A DNA stretch of 64,000 nt. It comes from Rhizobiaceae bacterium (GTDB lineage Bacteria; Pseudomonadota; Alphaproteobacteria; Rhizobiales; Rhizobiaceae). The notes under the pieces were generated by a model. It did not search any database and was not told where the DNA came from. It saw only the letters and a program-made list of their open reading frames with translations. The stretch covers positions 62,001-126,000 of the forward strand of contig JARGOX010000006.1 in assembly GCA_029233925.1 (NCBI GenBank), given 5' to 3'. This document shows, piece after piece, positions 41,855 to 51,898 of this stretch; the first letter of the stretch is position 1; every line of letters starts with the position of its first letter. The position numbers and the translations under genes are program-made.

Positions 41855-43291
41855 TTACAAATATGGCAGAAGCAGGCGCGCACAGGCGTCACGCAAACGC
41901 ACGGCCAGGGGACGGATTGCCAGGTCATCGATCTTCAACAAATGGCCCCGCTCGATTTTTTCCTCAATAAGCGCATTGATCGTTTTCACTGTTGCCTCAT
42001 CATAACATTCAACCAGAAACTCGAAATTGAGTCGCAGACTTCGTACATCCCAATTGGGACTGCCCACAGCACACCATTTTTCATCCACCGTGACCAGCTT
42101 TGAGTGATCAAAGGGTTTGGGTGTTTTATAGCAGCACATGTGGTCCATGGGAAAAAAGGCAAGGTGTGCACCCATGGCCCAATCAAGCAAAACATGGTCC
42201 GATCGCTCCGGAACCACCAGATCAATCTGCACACCGCGCAACCCGGCCTGCACGATGGCAAATTGCAATTGTTCATCGGGAAGAAAATAGGGTGTGACGA
42301 TGCGGATTCGCTGTTTTGCCTGGCTGAGTGCAGCGGCAAGGATTGTCTCGATGCTGCCAGAATCCTCATCCGGACCGGAACTGACACCACGCGCCACCAC
42401 TGTTCCCGCTTTATTGATCTCAGGCCACCAGACACTGCCTTCCAACGCTTCACCTGTTGCAAAATGCCAGTCTTCTGCAAAACTGATCATCAACTGGCTG
42501 ACAACCGGACCAGCCAATCGAAAGTGAGCATCCATGACGGCCCGCTTGCGCGACCAGATTCGCGTATTTTCGATGCCAAAATTCAGACCGCCGGCAAACC
42601 CCGTGACACCATCGACCACGAGAAGCTTCTTGTGGTTGCGCAGGTTGATGAACGACATGCGCCATGGTCGCCAGTCATGCATGAATTTGACTACAGGAAC
42701 GCCAGCACCGCGCAATTGCCGTACAACCGGCGAGGAAAAATAACCGCTGCCGATACCATCAACCAGAACCCGAACCTCCACACCACGTGCCTTTGCCGCA
42801 ATCAGCGCGTCGACAAATGCACGGCCAACAGAATCAAGTCGGAAGATATAGGTCGCCAGGGCAATACTGGTGCTTGCATTGGCAATTGCCGCAAGCATTT
42901 CGGGATAGGCCTGGTCACCGCCGCGCAGCATGGAAAGGCTGTTGCCATGGATAAGCGGAAGTCCCGTTGCCTTGGTGCCAACCCCTGCAAGGGTGCGAAC
43001 ATCCTCGTCCAGTTCAGTTGTCTCAAGTCGAAAAAGTTTAACAACATCGGGATTGGGCTCCGGATTTCGCCTGATCCGGGAGGCACGTCTGGCAATTCGG
43101 TTGATGCCGAATACAGCGTAGATGATCGCGCCAAAATAGGGTGAAAACCAGACCAGACCAATCCATCCAATGGCAGCCCGGACATTGCTCTTTTTCAGAA
43201 GCACATGGCCTGTCACAGCAGAAGCCACGAGAATGTGCAGAATAATGACAATGCCAAAGGTCATTGCGATTTGCCTTGTCTGAAAAAACAA
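41855..43291 (-). CDS. cls: Cardiolipin synthase-like phospholipase D family protein
   Basis: A 478-residue membrane enzyme. Two N-terminal hydrophobic helices (VIILHILVASAVTGHVLL; AIGWIGLVWFSPYFGAIIYAVF, about residues 15-65) precede two PLD active sites: NHKKLLVVDGVTGFAGG (near 230) and FDHSKLVTVDEKWCAVGS (near 400). The His-x-Lys-x4-Asp motifs are both intact. It condenses two phosphatidylglycerols to cardiolipin. It is likely co-transcribed with ftsH upstream and the EEP gene downstream. Confidence 0.9.
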   Translation of the reverse strand: MFFQTRQIAMTFGIVIILHILVASAVTGHVLLKKSNVRAAIGWIGLVWFSPYFGAIIYAVFGINRIARRASRIRRNPEPNPDVVKLFRLETTELDEDVRTLAGVGTKATGLPLIHGNSLSMLRGGDQAYPEMLAAIANASTSIALATYIFRLDSVGRAFVDALIAAKARGVEVRVLVDGIGSGYFSSPVVRQLRGAGVPVVKFMHDWRPWRMSFINLRNHKKLLVVDGVTGFAGGLNFGIENTRIWSRKRAVMDAHFRLAGPVVSQLMISFAEDWHFATGEALEGSVWWPEINKAGTVVARGVSSGPDEDSGSIETILAAALSQAKQRIRIVTPYFLPDEQLQFAIVQAGLRGVQIDLVVPERSDHVLLDWAMGAHLAFFPMDHMCCYKTPKPFDHSKLVTVDEKWCAVGSPNWDVRSLRLNFEFLVECYDEATVKTINALIEEKIERGHLLKIDDLAIRPLAVRLRDACARLLLPYL

Positions 43292-43341
43292 CCATAGCCG
43301 AAATATTTGCCGCTTGCTGCAGTCAAAACAACTGTCAGCTT

Positions 43342-45189
43342 TCAGGAAGGAACTGAACTGGCCAGTCTTTCGGTATCCTCTTCTTTGCCGGAGGGCAACA
43401 GCGGTGGAAAGTCTTTGGGGGTGATGGTTTCCTTTTCCAGCAGCAGCGCCACCCCGGACTCAAGGTCTGCTCGGCGCAATGCAATCGTCTGCAGGGCACG
43501 TTCATAGGCATCTGCAATCAATTTTCTGACAGCAAGGTCGACTTCGCGGGCCGTCGCTTCAGAATAGTCCTTCTGCCTGATATTCAACATGTCATCACCG
43601 AGATAGCTTGAGCGTTGCTCCTCAAGCACAGCCTGCCCGATATCGTCGGACATGCCAAATCTGGTCACAATCTGGCGAGCGATATCCGTCACTTTCGCCA
43701 GATCATCGGCTGCTCCCGTCGACACCGTATTGAAGATCACCTCCTCCGCCGCTCTGCCTGCCAACAGCACCACCATGCGGTTTTTCAGTTCATCCGTGGT
43801 GATCAGGAAGCGATCCTCAGTCGGTCTTTGCAGCGTATAACCCAGCGCTCCGATCGATCTTGGAATGATGGAAACCTTGTGAACAGGATCACTGCCCGGC
43901 ATCGTCGCCGCTGCCAGCGCATGGCCCATCTCATGATAGGCAACACGCCGACGTTCCTCGGGGTTGAGCAGCCGACTCTTGCGCTCTGAGCCGGCTATGA
44001 TGCGTTCGACGGCATTGGTGAAATCATCCAGCGTGACGCTTTTGGCACCGCGCCTGGTGGCCACGATGGCTGCCTCATTGACAAGATTGGCGAGATCCGC
44101 GCCGGTAAAACCCGGGGTGAGACCGGCAATCTCCTCGGGATCAATTCCCTCAATCGTCTTGATTTTTTTCAGATGCACCTTGAGGATGGCAACCCGCCCG
44201 ACACGGTCCGGGCGGTCCACCACGATCTGCCGGTCGAACCGACCGGCCCGCATGAGTGCCGGGTCCAGTATTTCAGGCCGGTTTGTCGCTGCCAAAAGAA
44301 CGATGCCGACACGTGGGTCGAAGCCGTCAAGCTCGGCCAGCAATTGGTTGAGTGTCTGCTCCTTCTCATCATGGCCGCCACCCAGACCACCCGCTGACGA
44401 GCGCGCCCTGCCAAGAGCGTCCAGTTCATCAATGAAAATAATGCAGGGAACAGATTTTTGCGCCTGTTCAAACAGATCGCGCACCCGCGCAGCGCCCACA
44501 CCGACGAACATTTCGACGAACTCGGAACCTGATATGGAGAAAAAGGGAACCCCGGCCTCCCCCGCCACGGCGCGCGCCAGAAGGGTTTTGCCGGTGCCGG
44601 GCGGCCCGACCAGCAAAATCCCCTTTGGCACATGGGCGCCAAGAACCTCGTATTTCTCCTTGTCGCGCAGAAAGGATACAACCTCCTGCAATTCCAGCTT
44701 GGCCTGATCGACACCGGCAACATCGTCAAAGGTAACGCCAGTCTCAGTCTCCATATAGACCTTGGCCTTGGAGCGTCCGATATTCATCATCCCTCCCATG
44801 CCCTGCCGTTGCGCAATTCCCCGAAACAGAAAGAACCAGACCCCGAGGAACAGGGCGATTGGAAAGATCGAAGAAATCAGACTGGCCAGCCAGCCGGTCT
44901 CGGGCACGCCGGAATATTCGACGCCCGCCGCATCAAGTTCCTCTGCAATACCGGGATTTACGCGTGTGGTCCTGAAAAGGCGTTTTCCGTCCACCGCGTT
45001 CTTGAGTTCGCCCTCGATCCGCGAATCGGTGATTACAACTTTGGCAACCTCGCCCTGTTGCAGATATGTGCGAAACTGGCTGTAGGGAATCTGCGAAACG
45101 GTTTGCCCGCCACCCCAGATCTGGAAAACCATCATGATAATGAATGCCATAATCAGATAGGCTACAATCAATTGGTTTTTCGTGTTCAC
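43342..45189 (-). CDS. ftsH: ATP-dependent zinc metalloprotease FtsH (second-type, stress island)
   Basis: A 615-residue membrane AAA protease. Two N-terminal helices ([38 protein letters not shown]) flank a short periplasmic part. The AAA domain has Walker [20 protein letters not shown], Walker [17 protein letters not shown] and second-region-of-homology [21 protein letters not shown]. The zinc site is [12 protein letters not shown]. The start is GTG. FtsH degrades misassembled membrane proteins. The location in a stress/lipid island suggests an accessory copy, but I cannot see whether another ftsH exists. Confidence 0.93.
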   Translation of the reverse strand: MNTKNQLIVAYLIMAFIIMMVFQIWGGGQTVSQIPYSQFRTYLQQGEVAKVVITDSRIEGELKNAVDGKRLFRTTRVNPGIAEELDAAGVEYSGVPETGWLASLISSIFPIALFLGVWFFLFRGIAQRQGMGGMMNIGRSKAKVYMETETGVTFDDVAGVDQAKLELQEVVSFLRDKEKYEVLGAHVPKGILLVGPPGTGKTLLARAVAGEAGVPFFSISGSEFVEMFVGVGAARVRDLFEQAQKSVPCIIFIDELDALGRARSSAGGLGGGHDEKEQTLNQLLAELDGFDPRVGIVLLAATNRPEILDPALMRAGRFDRQIVVDRPDRVGRVAILKVHLKKIKTIEGIDPEEIAGLTPGFTGADLANLVNEAAIVATRRGAKSVTLDDFTNAVERIIAGSERKSRLLNPEERRRVAYHEMGHALAAATMPGSDPVHKVSIIPRSIGALGYTLQRPTEDRFLITTDELKNRMVVLLAGRAAEEVIFNTVSTGAADDLAKVTDIARQIVTRFGMSDDIGQAVLEEQRSSYLGDDMLNIRQKDYSEATAREVDLAVRKLIADAYERALQTIALRRADLESGVALLLEKETITPKDFPPLLPSGKEEDTERLASSVPS

Positions 45190-45299
45190 GGGGTCAAAAT
45201 CTCCCTGTTGGATCGCGGGGACCTGTCATCGGACCATCATAAAGCAATTTTGGCGCGTCGGCTCATTGATCATTGTCAATTTGCAACGGCTCGAATCTC

Positions 45300-46095
45300 C
45301 AAATGGCTCGCGCATTCGGCTGTCGCATTGGATCCACGCCGATTGTCGATGTTGCCCCTTGGAAAGAAATGGCGAGGTCCTGGTCTCCTTTCAGGCTGTC
45401 AGTTGCAAACTGGACTGTTCCGGGAGGCGGAAAGAATCCCGTTGAAACGGCACCGGCCAATGGGAAAACGGGAGTTGTGGCCAGGCAAAATCGTCTTGCC
45501 GGGCTCTGGCGCCCCGGAACTGGGTGGGCTGGCGCCGGTTGCCAATCATACCTTGAAGCCTTCCGTTCAGATAGATGCGGATCTTGTGGGCAATCTGCTG
45601 CTGACCATGATCATCGACACCATGTCGGGCAGTGCCTATCCGTTTTCTGCCGTCAGGAGAGCAGAGCCCGTGATGGGAAACGGCCTCGAACAGCGGCTCC
45701 GGCCAAGGTTGCGACGCGACTGGTGGCTGAACCGGACCTACTCAAACTCCAGGGTGAACAGCGCGAGGCGATGTCACCTTTTACCGATATCGAAGGCTTT
45801 TCAACGACCGCTGAAATCGTCAATTCGAGCGACGTAATTGGCCCGCTTGACGGATAATGCGAGGGTCAGACCGGCTTTATCATCGCGCGTGGCAGTATGG
45901 TGGGCCGAACAATTGGTGATGGCAATCACGCCTTGTTCAAGGCACCCACTGATCTGGAAAACCACACCCTGGCGGCACTCGCCTGCGCCCAGGATATTGG
46001 GGTGTTTACCGAGGTTCTCAGACAATTGTCCTTCGTCGTGCCCTATCGTCTGGGCCATCCCCCGTCGGCATGGAGGCCTTGAAAGCAAGCGCATT
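45300..46095 (+). pseudogene. Remnant of a CHASE2-adenylate cyclase gene
   Basis: Pieces in two frames match this architecture. Frame beginning near 45480: KIVLPGSGAPELGGL and LKPSVQIDADLVGNLL, as in CHASE2 sensors. Then in the other frame (about 45700-46080): RLVAEPDLLKLQGEQREAMS, FTDIEGFSTTAEI, an in-frame stop at 45855-45857, then IGDGNHALFKAPTDLENHTL and ALACAQDIGVFTEVLRQ, all cyclase landmarks. The membrane helices between sensor and cyclase are missing. The end has a small deletion before IPV-GMEAL. So there is at least one frameshift, one nonsense codon and a deletion. Boundaries are approximate. Confidence 0.75.
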
Positions 46096-46307
46096 GTAAA
46101 ACGCTCAATATTTCCCTACTTATTTCTGCGTATAAAGTATTTTTCAATTATTTATTGCTGTTTTAAAATAATTTTTTAATATTGAATAGCAATATTTTAT
46201 AGTTTCAAGAATCGAAAAAACAGGCAACCGAATATTTTCTGGAAAAGATGGACATAATAATACAATTGTGACATGAACGATTCAAATATTGGGAGGAATC
46301 GATTCGA
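46096..46307. other. AT-rich intergenic region upstream of the porin gene
   Basis: About 46110-46240 is strongly AT-rich (runs such as TTAAAATAATTTTTTAATATT), unlike the rest of the window. It probably holds the promoter of the Omp25-like gene. No gene is visible. Confidence 0.55.
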
Positions 46308-47027
46308 ATGACAATGCATAAAACATCGCTGCTAATCCTTGCATCCATTCTCGCTGGTTCGGCATCGGCCTCTGCTGATGAAATCCTGTCGAACGAAGTT
46401 GTCAGTGATTGGGGTGGTTTTTATGTCGGCGCGCATGGTGGTTACGCCTGGGGCGACAACACGTCGACGGCAATCGGCAGCAGGCTGCAGACCATCATCA
46501 CGGACAACAACCTCAGCGATTCCGATTACGATTCCAGCCCCAAGGGTGCTTTTGGCGGCCTTCAGGCGGGGGTTAATCTTGAGGTTAACCCCATGTTCCT
46601 TATCGGGCTTGAGGCGACCGTCGGTTATGGTGATTTGTCTGATACGATCACCGATCCCTACGCGCCAGGCATTACCGACCCGGTGATTTCGACTGAAATA
46701 GATTGGTACGGCACTGTGAGAGCGCGTGCCGGCTATATAGCGGGGCAAAATCTGTTTTACGGTACGGGCGGCTTTGCCTGGGCTCATGCCAGCGTTTCCA
46801 TGACATCGCCTGGTCTTCCGGATCAAAGCGCAACCCTGACTGGCTGGGTGGTCGGTGCTGGCGTGGAACGCCAACTCACCGACAAAATAAGCATAAAGAC
46901 TGAGTATCTTTATACAGATTATGGTTCTCATACCTGGTTTGCTGATTCCCCCGCGGACGGCGATTATGCTACAGCGGCGGATGTTGATGTTCATAGTCTC
47001 AACATGGGTATGAATTTCCACTTTTAG
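46308..47027 (+). CDS. Omp25/RopB-like outer membrane beta-barrel protein
   Basis: A 239-residue outer membrane protein. It has a signal peptide (LLILASILAGSASASA, cleavage near ASA-DEI), then WGGFYVGAHGGYAWGD, the typical first strand of the rhizobial and Brucella Omp25/31 family. Alternating hydrophobic strands follow, with YGTVRARAGYIAGQNLFYGTG and GVERQLTDKISIKTEYLYTDYG, ending in MGMNFHF with the C-terminal Phe needed for barrel insertion. GGGAGG precedes the ATG. Confidence 0.9.
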   Translation: MTMHKTSLLILASILAGSASASADEILSNEVVSDWGGFYVGAHGGYAWGDNTSTAIGSRLQTIITDNNLSDSDYDSSPKGAFGGLQAGVNLEVNPMFLIGLEATVGYGDLSDTITDPYAPGITDPVISTEIDWYGTVRARAGYIAGQNLFYGTGGFAWAHASVSMTSPGLPDQSATLTGWVVGAGVERQLTDKISIKTEYLYTDYGSHTWFADSPADGDYATAADVDVHSLNMGMNFHF

Positions 47028-47096
47028 AGCGCACAGTCCTCAACGGTGCAGGCAATGGATATAGCAGCGGATTGATACTACGGCCTTGAAATTGTT

Positions 47097-47762
47097 TTAA
47101 AGACCAACGCTTTCAAAGGCCTGGCGTATTCTTTCCGGCGCCCATCGCGTGACCTGCCCTGGCTCGGATCCAGGCTCTTGTATATCAACGCCCTCGCCTG
47201 CTTGAAGCGTGCGTTCAACACCTGCAGCAGAAACCTCCAGCAAGCCCCGTTCCACAAAAACGCCAAAGACGCCTGCGCTCGGGCCGGCAAAAAAGCGGGT
47301 ACCGCGTACGCCGAGTTGACCGAACACTGTCTTGATCGTGACAGGGGTTTTGGGCACATTCTCAGGGCGCTCAAATACCATTGCACCTTGCATGAGATCA
47401 AAGGAGCCCTGCGTATTGAGCAGAAAGCTGTCAATCATCAACTCCGTGCGATCACCAAGCCGGATGGACGTGTGATCACCAAACAGCAAAGTGGTCGAAC
47501 TGCTTTCAGCCGTTTTGACAAGGTCCTTGAGCATCAGGTCCGCACCGATGCTGAGATCAAGCAGGTCACTGTTGCGCAAGGCTGTTGCACTGCCGCGAAG
47601 GGTGGTCACAGTGCCGATCGCGTCAGCAGCTCTCGCCGGTCGCGCCACAGGCAGAAGAGCCGCCACAGCGCCAGCCAGCAACGCCAACACGTCTCTGCGA
47701 TTGGCGATGCCGCGAATGGGGATATTGCGCAATATGTCTGAAATCGGCGTTTCCATCGTCAT
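47097..47762 (-). CDS. FecR domain protein with Tat-like signal
   Basis: About 221 residues. A leader with twin Arg (NRRDVLALLAGAVAALLPVARPARA) directs export, probably through Tat or Sec. The FecR domain (about 70-170) shows LLFGDHTSIRLGDRTELMID and SFDLMQGAMVFERPE, then GVRGTRFFAGPSAGVFGVFVERGLLEVSAAG. FecR-domain proteins usually sense or bind cell-surface or periplasmic cues. The start at 47762 has AAGGTG 7 bases upstream; an earlier in-frame start at 47831 is possible. No sigma factor or TonB receptor lies beside it, so this is not a ferric-citrate system. Confidence 0.8.
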   Translation of the reverse strand: MTMETPISDILRNIPIRGIANRRDVLALLAGAVAALLPVARPARAADAIGTVTTLRGSATALRNSDLLDLSIGADLMLKDLVKTAESSSTTLLFGDHTSIRLGDRTELMIDSFLLNTQGSFDLMQGAMVFERPENVPKTPVTIKTVFGQLGVRGTRFFAGPSAGVFGVFVERGLLEVSAAGVERTLQAGEGVDIQEPGSEPGQVTRWAPERIRQAFESVGL

Positions 47763-47831
47763 TTTTTTCACCTTGGTAATATCTGGAGTCGCAATCCCTG
47801 TCCCCAAAGCCTTCACCTGGCTGGAAGACAT

Positions 47832-48198
47832 ATATGGGGCAGATCACCCCCGACACCTGTTCAAACGGCACAGATAAACAAGGATCATTCACAGGGTAAT
47901 TGGGGATTGCGCTTAAGTTGAGACAATCGTGTCAGATGATCTTTCTCCATAATGTTGCCGCCACACACGCAAAAGCAATATTCCGCGTGAAGGGCAGGAT
48001 CGATCTAAATGAGATGGCAATTGCGCAGAAGTGGCAAATCGGTCACCACCGTGCCTGAACCGTCAGACTGGAGTAGTCTCGTCTGTCCAAATATTTTTTG
48101 CGTAAATGTAAAAACAGAACCACCCTCACCTCAAAAATGTATCCAGCAAATCATTTATGTTAGAGATAGAAAAATTTCATTCCAATATTTGGGTCATC
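47832..48198. other. Intergenic region of about 365 bases, no gene seen
   Basis: Divergent leader region between the FecR-domain gene and the GT8 gene, relatively AT-rich in its second half (48080-48190). No ribosome-binding frame of note, no repeat and no terminator are evident. Confidence 0.5.
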
Positions 48199-49068
48199 AT
48201 GTCCGAAATAGTCGTTGCGATTGACAACAATGTCGTTGCCCCTCTGTGTGTTTTGCTTAATTCACTGCGCATTCAAAACCCGCACTCAGCATTCAAAATA
48301 CACGTTTTGCAAAGCGACTTATCTGCCCATAACCGCCAGACGCTGCTCGACCACGCAGCAAATCTCAAATTACCGATGAGCATGATCAATGTTGACGCCG
48401 AACCACTGGTTCATGTTTTCGGTCAAATGAATTCCGGTCATGTTTCTCATGTCTCGCTGTTTCGCTGCATGATCGGCAGCCTGCTTGATGAAACGATCAC
48501 AAAGGTGTTGTATCTGGACATTGATACGCTCGTTCTGGGCTCGATTGAGCCGATTTTCAACATCGACCTTGGAGGAAATATTAGCGCTGTCGTTCGTGAA
48601 GAACAGACATATCTGGCCGAGTTCGGCGTGAATCCGCAGGACTATTTCAATGCCGGCGTCATGCTCATCGACCTGAAAAAATGGCGATCTGAAAATGTCG
48701 AAGCCAGACTCATGGAAATCCTGAATACATATCCTGAAAAGCTGCAATGGTGGGACCAGAGCGCTTTGAACATTGCACTGAAGGGCAAAACACTTTCGAT
48801 GAGCAGACGATACAACTACATCGAAAGCCGACCCAAGACAGGTGAGAAAATCATCGTTCCCACTATCTTGCATTTCGCCGGTTCGTGCAAACCCTGGATC
48901 GAGCCTGATTTCCACGCCTGGGGAGCGGCCTATTGCAACGCCAGCATCGACACGCCTTGGACTGTCGAGTATCGGGCGCGAGGTCGCGCCGATGCTGCCG
49001 CCTACCGAAACAAAAACTGGTTCCACCGAAGTCTCGTCAGGTTGGGACGCAAACTATCCAGGATATAA
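48199..49068 (+). CDS. Glycosyltransferase family 8 protein
   Basis: A 289-residue GT8 enzyme. MSEIVVAIDNNVVAPLCVLLNS is the usual first strand, and the DxD metal motif is in VLYLDIDTLVLGSIEPIF. FNAGVMLIDLKKWR and WWDQSALNIALKGK are the other family blocks, and ILHFAGSCKPWIEP gives the C-terminal motif (HFxGxxKPW). GT8 proteins move galactose or glucose from a nucleotide sugar, often onto lipopolysaccharide. I start at the ATG at 48199 because it begins the conserved strand; 48157 is an alternative. It has no other envelope-sugar genes nearby. Confidence 0.88.
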   Translation: MSEIVVAIDNNVVAPLCVLLNSLRIQNPHSAFKIHVLQSDLSAHNRQTLLDHAANLKLPMSMINVDAEPLVHVFGQMNSGHVSHVSLFRCMIGSLLDETITKVLYLDIDTLVLGSIEPIFNIDLGGNISAVVREEQTYLAEFGVNPQDYFNAGVMLIDLKKWRSENVEARLMEILNTYPEKLQWWDQSALNIALKGKTLSMSRRYNYIESRPKTGEKIIVPTILHFAGSCKPWIEPDFHAWGAAYCNASIDTPWTVEYRARGRADAAAYRNKNWFHRSLVRLGRKLSRI

Positions 49069-49093
49069 CGGATCGGGGTATTTCGCCTAAACG

Positions 49094-51562
49094 CTATCCT
49101 TTCAGCCAGGTGATGCTCGGTTTCGCCAATGAGGTCTCAATTCCGCCATGGACGATTTTGCGTTGGCGCGTAACGTGCAGCTTTTTGGTCTTTCCCGGCA
49201 GCAGGGTAAAACTATTGTCGGACAGAATGTCCGCACCTCCATGGTTGATCGTAACAAAAAGCGCCGGCCTGTCGCTGTTCAGCGACAAAATTTCAACACC
49301 GTCATCATCTCTGGTCACATTGAATTCTATTTCCGGCTCCACAATATCATAGGCTTTGAACCGTTTTGGGAAATAGTCATTCTCACCCTGCAAGGTGCCC
49401 GAGTCCTGACGCCAGTCCAGATGCAGAAAGGATTGCTCTCCAAGGCAGTCCGCCGAAATGCGTCCTATTTCCACAGCGCGATCCGCCGGAATATCGCTCC
49501 TGAATGTGCCAGCTGACGCCATAGTGCCATCAAACGACACCTGTGTTGCCTCAATTGTCATGGATATGCCCTCCGGCAGGTCACAAATACCCCACAGCAC
49601 TATGTCGCCAGTTTCGTCATCGGGCTGAGCAGTGACCAGAACAGGCTGGTAGAACTTCCGCGCCAGATAGTGAACCACTTTCCAGCCGCCGCCATATTCA
49701 AGGCTTGACCAACTGGCGACCGGCCAGGTGTCATTGAGTTGCCAGTAGAGCGTTCCCATGGTGCGCGGCTTGTTTGACCGCCAGAACTCGATGGCTGTCT
49801 TCATTGCAAGGGCTTGCGATATCTGGCTTAGGAAAACCATGTCTTCAAAACCGTCGGGAAATCGGAAATAACGGCTGATGGTCTCAACAATCCGGCTGTT
49901 TCCACCGATGTTTCGCTGATGAACATCCATGATGGGAGAGGAAACGTTGCGGTCGCGTTCCTCGGTAAAACTTTCAATCGCGGGCATCGACGGAAAGGAC
50001 TGAAAACCGAATTCAGAACAGAATCTTGGACGCACAGTGCGAAAATGTTCAAAATCCTTTGACTCGTGCCAGACATCCCAGAAGTGCATATCGCCCGATG
50101 TATCATCATGCCAGCCATCGCTGAAATCGAGCCTGCCGACTGAAGGAGAAGACGGCCAGAAGGCTATATCCGGCCCCTCATCGGCCACGGCTTCTTCCAG
50201 CGCGTGGTTCAACCTGTCGTAATTGGCGAGATAGCGATCACGATTGGCTTTTGTCTCCGGAAACCATGACAGGGCACCAACCAGTTCATTGTCACCGCAC
50301 CACAGTGCCATACAGGCCTGCCGCGACAGCCTGCGTATCTGCTGGCGCGCCTCTTTGCGCACCATGTTGAGCCAGCTCCGGTCGGAAGCGGGATAATGGT
50401 TGCAGGCAAACATGAAATCCTGCCAGATCAGGATGCCCATCTGGGAACACATGTCATAGAACCAGTCGGCCTCATACTGGCCACCACCCCACACACGCAG
50501 CATGTTCATATGCGCGTCCAGCGCCGATTGCAGCAGGTCACGCGTCACCGCCGGCGTTGCGCGTGCAGGCAATGCGTCGGCGGGAATCCAATTGGCCCCT
50601 TTCGTGAATATCGTGCGACCATTGACCGAAAAGGCAAACTGCGCGCCGATGTCATCGGGTGCCGTCAAGAGCGCGATATGGCGCAATCCGATGCGGTGAT
50701 GGACACTTTCCTGGTCGACGCGAACAACGAGATCGTAAAGCGGCTGCCCGCCCTGCCCGGCCGGCCACCACAGCCGCGGATTGTCAATCGTCACAGACAA
50801 TTCAATCTGATTTTCGCCTGGCAGGATACGCACGGTCTTGCCGATCGCCTGATCATCAAGTTCGAGCGCCACATCAGCCTGCGCTAGGTCTAAACCCGTC
50901 GCATAAATCGTCACATCCACACGCACGGCACCGTTTGCATGATGCTGCACGATCTTCGCATCATCCAGCCGACATATCCGGCTATGACGCAGAACGATGT
51001 CTCCATAGACGCCAAGCGGCATCAGGGCGATATTCCAATCCCATCCGGCATGGCATTCCGCCTTGCGGAGAAAATTATTGTAGGCAATCCTGCAGTTCTG
51101 GGCCAGATAAGGCAATTCGAACGGAAAGGCGTCATGGGCTTCCACCGCCTTGGCACTGTTTGAAAGAAAACGAATTTCCAGCCTGTTCTCACCCTTTTTC
51201 AGCGCGTCGGTGATATCCACATCGTAACGGAGAAACTGGTTTTCGGTTTCTGCAATCGCCTGGCCGTTCAATGAAATCTGCGTAAAACAATCGATTGATG
51301 TGAGTGTCAACGTCCATCGACCGGGGCCCATGGCAGGCAGATCAAATGTCTTGGCCGCAACCCATTGCGCCTCGTGAACCCAGTCCAGTGATGTTTCATT
51401 GTCGCGATAATAGGGATCGGGAATGCGCCCAGCCTTTAACAAGGCGGAATGAATGTCGTTCGGAAAGTCGGTGACCAGACATATGTCTCTGGCTTCATTG
51501 CGGATCGTCCATCCACAATTCAGATTCACCGTGTCCGCAGCATCTCCGGCACCAACCCGCAT
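49094..51562 (-). CDS. Beta-mannosidase-like glycoside hydrolase family 2 enzyme
   Basis: An 822-residue GH2 protein. The N-terminal jelly-roll (residues 1-170), immunoglobulin-like domain and TIM barrel are followed by further beta domains. Conserved motifs are NMLRVWGGGQYEADWFYDMC, the acid/base Glu in WCGDNELVGALSW (near residue 425) and the nucleophile Glu in RFCSEFGFQSFPS (near 518). There is no signal peptide, so it is probably cytoplasmic and works on imported mannosides. It is convergent with GT8 and divergent from the alpha/beta hydrolase. Confidence 0.87.
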   Translation of the reverse strand: MRVGAGDAADTVNLNCGWTIRNEARDICLVTDFPNDIHSALLKAGRIPDPYYRDNETSLDWVHEAQWVAAKTFDLPAMGPGRWTLTLTSIDCFTQISLNGQAIAETENQFLRYDVDITDALKKGENRLEIRFLSNSAKAVEAHDAFPFELPYLAQNCRIAYNNFLRKAECHAGWDWNIALMPLGVYGDIVLRHSRICRLDDAKIVQHHANGAVRVDVTIYATGLDLAQADVALELDDQAIGKTVRILPGENQIELSVTIDNPRLWWPAGQGGQPLYDLVVRVDQESVHHRIGLRHIALLTAPDDIGAQFAFSVNGRTIFTKGANWIPADALPARATPAVTRDLLQSALDAHMNMLRVWGGGQYEADWFYDMCSQMGILIWQDFMFACNHYPASDRSWLNMVRKEARQQIRRLSRQACMALWCGDNELVGALSWFPETKANRDRYLANYDRLNHALEEAVADEGPDIAFWPSSPSVGRLDFSDGWHDDTSGDMHFWDVWHESKDFEHFRTVRPRFCSEFGFQSFPSMPAIESFTEERDRNVSSPIMDVHQRNIGGNSRIVETISRYFRFPDGFEDMVFLSQISQALAMKTAIEFWRSNKPRTMGTLYWQLNDTWPVASWSSLEYGGGWKVVHYLARKFYQPVLVTAQPDDETGDIVLWGICDLPEGISMTIEATQVSFDGTMASAGTFRSDIPADRAVEIGRISADCLGEQSFLHLDWRQDSGTLQGENDYFPKRFKAYDIVEPEIEFNVTRDDDGVEILSLNSDRPALFVTINHGGADILSDNSFTLLPGKTKKLHVTRQRKIVHGGIETSLAKPSITWLKG

Positions 51563-51592
51563 TCCGCATCCTCCTCTTTGCCGGCCCAGAGC

Positions 51593-51635
51593 CTGGCCCT
51601 GTTACCTGGCCCTGTTACCTGGCCCTGTTACCTGG
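51593..51635. repeat. Three tandem copies of a 13-bp unit
   Basis: CTGGCCCTGTTAC repeats exactly at 51593-51605, 51606-51618 and 51619-51631, with CTGG starting a fourth. It lies just upstream of the beta-mannosidase start, in non-coding DNA. Confidence 0.9.
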
Positions 51636-51725
51636 TGCATCAACGCGGGCGATCCGCGCAATGCGCAGAACGTAAGAAAATGCGTTGAGATTCTTTGTTC
51701 AATAAAGCCACATACGGCCAAAATT

Positions 51726-51737
51726 GCAAACGCTTAC
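51726..51737. promoter_or_regulatory. LacI-family-like operator
   Basis: GCAAACGCTTAC fits the half-symmetric pattern G.AA.CG.TT.C with central CpG that is typical of LacI-family operators. It lies between the beta-mannosidase and alpha/beta hydrolase genes. No LacI-family gene is in the window. Confidence 0.3.
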
Positions 51738-51898
51738 ACCATTACTGGCAAGCCGCAGCTACCCATGAGAGCGAAAAGAGACCGATTGTGGTGAGAGCCC
51801 ATCTCCCACGCCCGACATTGAGATCGGTCAAGCGACCTGCTAAGGCAAAATACAAGGTATATTTGAACTGCCGTTCGATTGCGCAAAGGGGATATTGG

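Noticed and set aside
44632-45837. A 401-codon plus-strand frame starting inside ftsH.
   Set aside because: Its first part is antisense to ftsH; only the last third holds the CHASE2 remnant, which I report as a pseudogene.
47858-47887. TGATCC on the minus strand at 47887-47882 as an RpoE promoter for the FecR-domain gene.
   Set aside because: At the required 18-base spacing the -10 reads TGAACA, lacking the TA start shared by the three good sites.
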